Source: Dehalobacter alkaniphilus (GTDB lineage Bacteria > Bacillota > Desulfitobacteriia > Desulfitobacteriales > Syntrophobotulaceae). Taken from it: DNA of 64,000 bases. Of this stretch, positions 61,724 to 64,000 are shown piece by piece (position 1 is the first letter of the stretch; each line of letters opens with the position of its first letter). Both the position numbers and the translations under genes were made by a program. The stretch is from assembly GCA_040500365.1 (NCBI GenBank), contig CP148031.1:2356001-2420000 (forward strand), in the 5' to 3' direction. The notes under the pieces were generated by a model. It was given only the letters and a program-made list of their open reading frames with translations. It was not told where the DNA came from and did not search any database.

Positions 61724-62625
61724 TGGAGGGCCTCCTGCAGTGTCTGCAGATTTTTATCCATCAGATCAATGTAAGCATCCGCTTCCAGCGGGCCCGTGAC
61801 GATCGGGTCAAGGTAATAGACCCGGGCACCTGTTTCGTTCGCAATTGTCTCTGCCGTATCCGCAGAATACTGAGGCTCGGCGAACAAAGCCTTGACGTTT
61901 AATGCTTTGATTTTTTCGATAGTTTCCGTCAGTTCTATTGGGCTGGGTTCTGATCCGGGCTCCCGCTCGATCACTGCTGCCACATTCAAATGGAATTCTT
62001 CGGCAAAGTACGGGAATGCCTCATGAAAAGTCACGATATCCCGGTTCTTTACCCCATCCAGGGCCTGGTGCATTTTATCTTTTTCCTGTTCGAGCTTCGC
62101 AATATACGCTGCAGTATTTTCCTGATATTTTTCAGCATTTTCGGGATCAAGAACCGCCAGCTGATCGCCAATATTCTGAACCTGTCTGATCGCTTTAGAT
62201 ATACTCAGCCACACATGCGGATTTTCCCTTGTTTCATCCTGAATCAGGGTAATCCCTTCACTGGCGTCGATGATCTTCAAATCCGGCATCTGCTCTACAA
62301 CCTTACCGAGGAATGATTCCATTCCCGCGCCGTTGATCACCAGAGCCTTAGCATCTTCCAGGCTTTTCAGATCTTCAGTCGTCAGGGCATAATCGTGGAG
62401 ACAGCCGGTTGTAGGTTTGGTCATATTGACGACAGTCACGTTTGGAATATCCTTCGTGATGTTTAAGGTGAATAGATAAATCGGATAGAATGAAGTCGCA
62501 ATTTTCAGCGATCCCCGACTGTCATCCGTATTCACCGCTGCACGCTCTTTCGCACCGCACCCGCTTAAGGTTACCATGATTGCCAGCAAAGCCGCGCAAA
62601 AAGGTTTCGCCCATTTAAAAAACAT
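61720..62625 (-). CDS. znuA: Metal-binding lipoprotein of the ABC transporter (ZnuA-like)
   Basis: About 301 residues. A lipoprotein signal (FCAALLAIMVTLSGCG) is followed by a cluster A-I solute-binding fold: ATSFYPIYLFTLNIT, LHDYALTTEDLKSLEDA, ENPHVWLSISKAIR, VTFHEAFPYFAEEF and ALFAEPQYS. These include three metal-binding His. There is no His-rich loop. The start is chosen at 62625 (AAAGGAAAG upstream), but the frame is open to an ATG at 62703 with a Lys/Arg-rich extension. First gene of the znuACB operon. Confidence 0.9.
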   Translation of the reverse strand: MFFKWAKPFCAALLAIMVTLSGCGAKERAAVNTDDSRGSLKIATSFYPIYLFTLNITKDIPNVTVVNMTKPTTGCLHDYALTTEDLKSLEDAKALVINGAGMESFLGKVVEQMPDLKIIDASEGITLIQDETRENPHVWLSISKAIRQVQNIGDQLAVLDPENAEKYQENTAAYIAKLEQEKDKMHQALDGVKNRDIVTFHEAFPYFAEEFHLNVAAVIEREPGSEPSPIELTETIEKIKALNVKALFAEPQYSADTAETIANETGARVYYLDPIVTGPLEADAYIDLMDKNLQTLQEALQ

Positions 62626-62729
62626 TTCTTTCCTTTTGGTTCTATTTGCCCTATTCATTGCCGTCTTATCAATCACAGCCGTCTTTGCGATCTTAGCAGT
62701 CATCAACTAATTTCCCCTATTTTCTTTTT

Positions 62730-62750
62730 TGCAAATGGTTTGCATTTGCA
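62730..62750. promoter_or_regulatory. Predicted Zur/Fur-family operator
   Basis: A 21-bp palindrome with perfect 7-bp arms TGCAAAT (62730-62736) and ATTTGCA (62744-62750), in the gap between znuA and the divergent fur-family gene. Minus-strand -10 candidates (TATAAT 62766-62771 or TATATT 62753-62758) lie just beside it, so binding would block znuACB. The 62707-63006 gap otherwise holds the fur promoter. Confidence 0.7.
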
Positions 62751-62845
62751 TTAATATATAAATTGATTATACTACAAAAGTATGCATTTTATTCCCCTTG
62801 ATTTAGAAATTATTCCAAATATTTTTTGGCAAAGTCATTAATACT

Positions 62846-62873
62846 TTGTGAAGCTGTGTAAAAGTATTACAAT
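62846..62873 (+). promoter_or_regulatory. Predicted promoter of the Fur-family gene
   Basis: TTGTGA (62846-62851), 16-base spacer, TACAAT (62868-62873), about 130 bases ahead of the gene. Confidence 0.5.
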
Positions 62874-63006
62874 AGAGTCAGAGTCAGATATATAAGGCTG
62901 AAATCATTAAAAATCTTCTGGAGCGACTGACAAAAACAACCTCATGATCAATTTGGGGGACACTGTTCCGTTGTGCGCAAAAATTTGACTAAAAGGACTG
63001 AATTCT

Positions 63007-63456
63007 TTGCCTGAAAACCAGCAAGACCCATTAAAAGAAATCATGAAAAAAGCAGGGATCAAGAATACCAAGCATAGGAACTTGATATTTGACCTGCTTC
63101 AAAATGCGGAAGAACCTCTGACGGCTGAGGAGATTTTTATTTCTCTAAAAGATAAAAGTTCGTCCATTTGCCTTTCTACCGTCTATCGTACGCTGGAAAA
63201 GCTGATGTCGGGCAATCTGCTTCTCAAAACAAATATCTCAGATGACGGCAAAGCCAGATATGAACTGAATCATGACCAGCATAAACACTATCTGATTTGT
63301 ATGAAGTGCAACAAACGGATCTCGATTGCGGACTGCCCAATGAAAGAATTCGAAAAGGCCCTGAAAGACCAGGCCAATTTTGATGTGATCCAGCACAAAC
63401 TGGAAATCTACGGTTACTGTCAGGACTGCAAGACCTCGCCGCAGCTAAAAAGATAA
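63007..63456 (+). CDS. zur: Fur-family metal-dependent regulator, probably Zur
   Basis: 149 residues. A winged helix-turn-helix (about 12-85, KNTKHRNLIFDLLQNAEEPLTAEEIF and STVYRTLEKL) is followed by the dimerisation domain: the metal-binding HDQHKHYLICMKC and the second CxxC, GYCQDC, form the structural zinc site. Divergent orientation to znuACB argues for zinc; Fur or PerR function is not excluded. The start is a TTG at 63007 behind AAAGGACTG; an ATG at 63043 is the alternative. The 3' end overlaps the convergent addA gene by 37 bases. Confidence 0.88.
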   Translation: MPENQQDPLKEIMKKAGIKNTKHRNLIFDLLQNAEEPLTAEEIFISLKDKSSSICLSTVYRTLEKLMSGNLLLKTNISDDGKARYELNHDQHKHYLICMKCNKRISIADCPMKEFEKALKDQANFDVIQHKLEIYGYCQDCKTSPQLKR

Positions 63457-64000
63457 AAGTACTTTTCTTTGACTTTTTTCCCTGTCAGCATTTCCAGCGC
63501 CCTGGCGTAATAGAGAATCTGCTGGCGGTACCTTTCTAGAATAATGCGGGATCCGCCTTCCGGAATCTGGTCCGTCTTATAGTCAACCAGGACAATCCCA
63601 TCCTCTTCCTCAAAATAACAGTCAATAATGCCCTGTAACAGGACGACCTCCTGCCCGCAGACACCTGCCGCCATGTCGGAGAATACTTCCCGGCATGGTA
63701 TTTCTATATTGAAGCGGACTTCACGGTTCACACTGCCTGAAGCCTTCATTCTGCATCCGAGCGGAGATTCGAGGAAAAGTCGTATCTTTTCCGGATCGAC
63801 GCTTTCGGCCTGCTGCTCTGTAAGCAGTTCTTTTTTAACCATTTCCTGAATCTGACTTGGGATATCATCGTGTTGAATATCCAGGTGCTGCATGACAAAA
63901 TGCAAAATTGTTCCGGCTTCTGCCGCATTCAGCCCTTTCTTTTCTTCGAGAAATAACGGCTTTTTGATCAGCTGCGGCAGGGAAGCCGATCCGTTTGCAA
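63420..64000 (-). CDS. addA: Helicase-exonuclease subunit AddA (C-terminal part only)
   Basis: The last about 193 residues of AddA, a RecBCD-like recombination nuclease; the gene continues beyond base 64000. The frame continues from the right edge through PLFLEEKKGLNAAEAGTILH, typical of AddA. The nuclease domain shows LLQGIIDCYFEEEDGIVLVDYKTD, with the Asp and the DYK catalytic residues of the RecB-type nuclease, and the QILYYARALEMLTGKKV helix. Convergent with the Fur-family gene. Confidence 0.9.
   Translation of the reverse strand, partial: ANGSASLPQLIKKPLFLEEKKGLNAAEAGTILHFVMQHLDIQHDDIPSQIQEMVKKELLTEQQAESVDPEKIRLFLESPLGCRMKASGSVNREVRFNIEIPCREVFSDMAAGVCGQEVVLLQGIIDCYFEEEDGIVLVDYKTDQIPEGGSRIILERYRQQILYYARALEMLTGKKVKEKYFYLFSCGEVLQS

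Noticed and set aside
1..64000. CRISPR arrays, tRNA, rRNA, prophage or conjugation genes
   Set aside because: No regularly spaced repeats, no tRNA cloverleaf and no phage or transfer proteins were seen; the only mobile elements are the two IS110 copies and the palindromic repeats.

Overview
The window looks like the chromosome of a low-to-mid GC Firmicute of the Desulfitobacterium/Dehalobacter group (Peptococcaceae sensu lato). Three things point there: a corrinoid/iron-sulfur reductive dehalogenase with a Tat signal and its small membrane anchor and CRP/FNR-type regulator; the Bacillus/Clostridium-type gene order priA-def-fmt-rsmB-rlmN-...-prpC-prkC-rsgA-rpe-thiN / rpmB / yloU-yloV-sdaAB-sdaAA-recG; and strong AGGAGG-type ribosome binding sites. 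The genus assignment is inference.

1-24,967: housekeeping genes, almost all on the minus strand. Reading in the direction of transcription: an orphan HTH-adenine methylase, priA, def, fmt, a membrane zinc protease, rsmB, rlmN, then a cell-envelope signalling block (two FHA proteins, PP2C phosphatase, FtsW/RodA-like flippase or glycosyltransferase, penicillin-binding protein, PASTA kinase), rsgA, rpe, thiN, and after the divergent rpmB the yloU-yloV, sdaAB-sdaAA and recG genes. 24,992-35,048: metF and a de novo purine operon purE-B-C-F-M-N-H-D with a promoter and an inverted pair of PurBoxes upstream; purS/Q/L are absent from the cluster.

35,177-45,619: an accessory region. It holds an HD-GYP protein, a GntR-ABC transporter operon and an organohalide respiration cluster rdhK-rdhB-rdhA. 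Two essentially identical 2,125-bp IS110-family elements lie in opposite orientation. One separates the ABC ATPase from its permease and one separates rdhB from rdhA. Both end precisely at the Shine-Dalgarno sequence of the downstream gene, and a loop in the element's leader contains the matching pyrimidine run, so a bridge-RNA-guided choice of ribosome binding sites is plausible.

45,622-53,000: PepV-like dipeptidase, an iron-sulfur protein, a thioesterase, a large PepSY/S-layer-homology protein, a lytic transglycosylase and a cupin. 53,216-59,053: the aromatic amino acid operon aroF-tyrA-aroA-aroC-pheA. Its leader encodes a 57-residue peptide with 11 Tyr/Phe/Trp in 15 residues, followed by a perfect terminator hairpin and a competing antiterminator segment: a ribosome-mediated attenuator. 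59,097-64,000: an FmdE-like protein, a Zur-type znuACB/fur divergon with a 21-bp palindromic operator, and the C-terminal end of addA.

Scattered between operons are at least six copies or fragments of a palindromic repeat (A 3,471; F 16,415; B 19,792; C 20,530; D 52,993; E 59,856). They have long terminal inverted repeats and contain one to three small hairpins whose stems vary by compensation, while the loop is always a six-base A-N-G-G-A-N. That matches the known CsrA/RsmE recognition hairpin. This repeat family, the aromatic leader and the Shine-Dalgarno-targeting IS110 are the three most interesting signals in the window.
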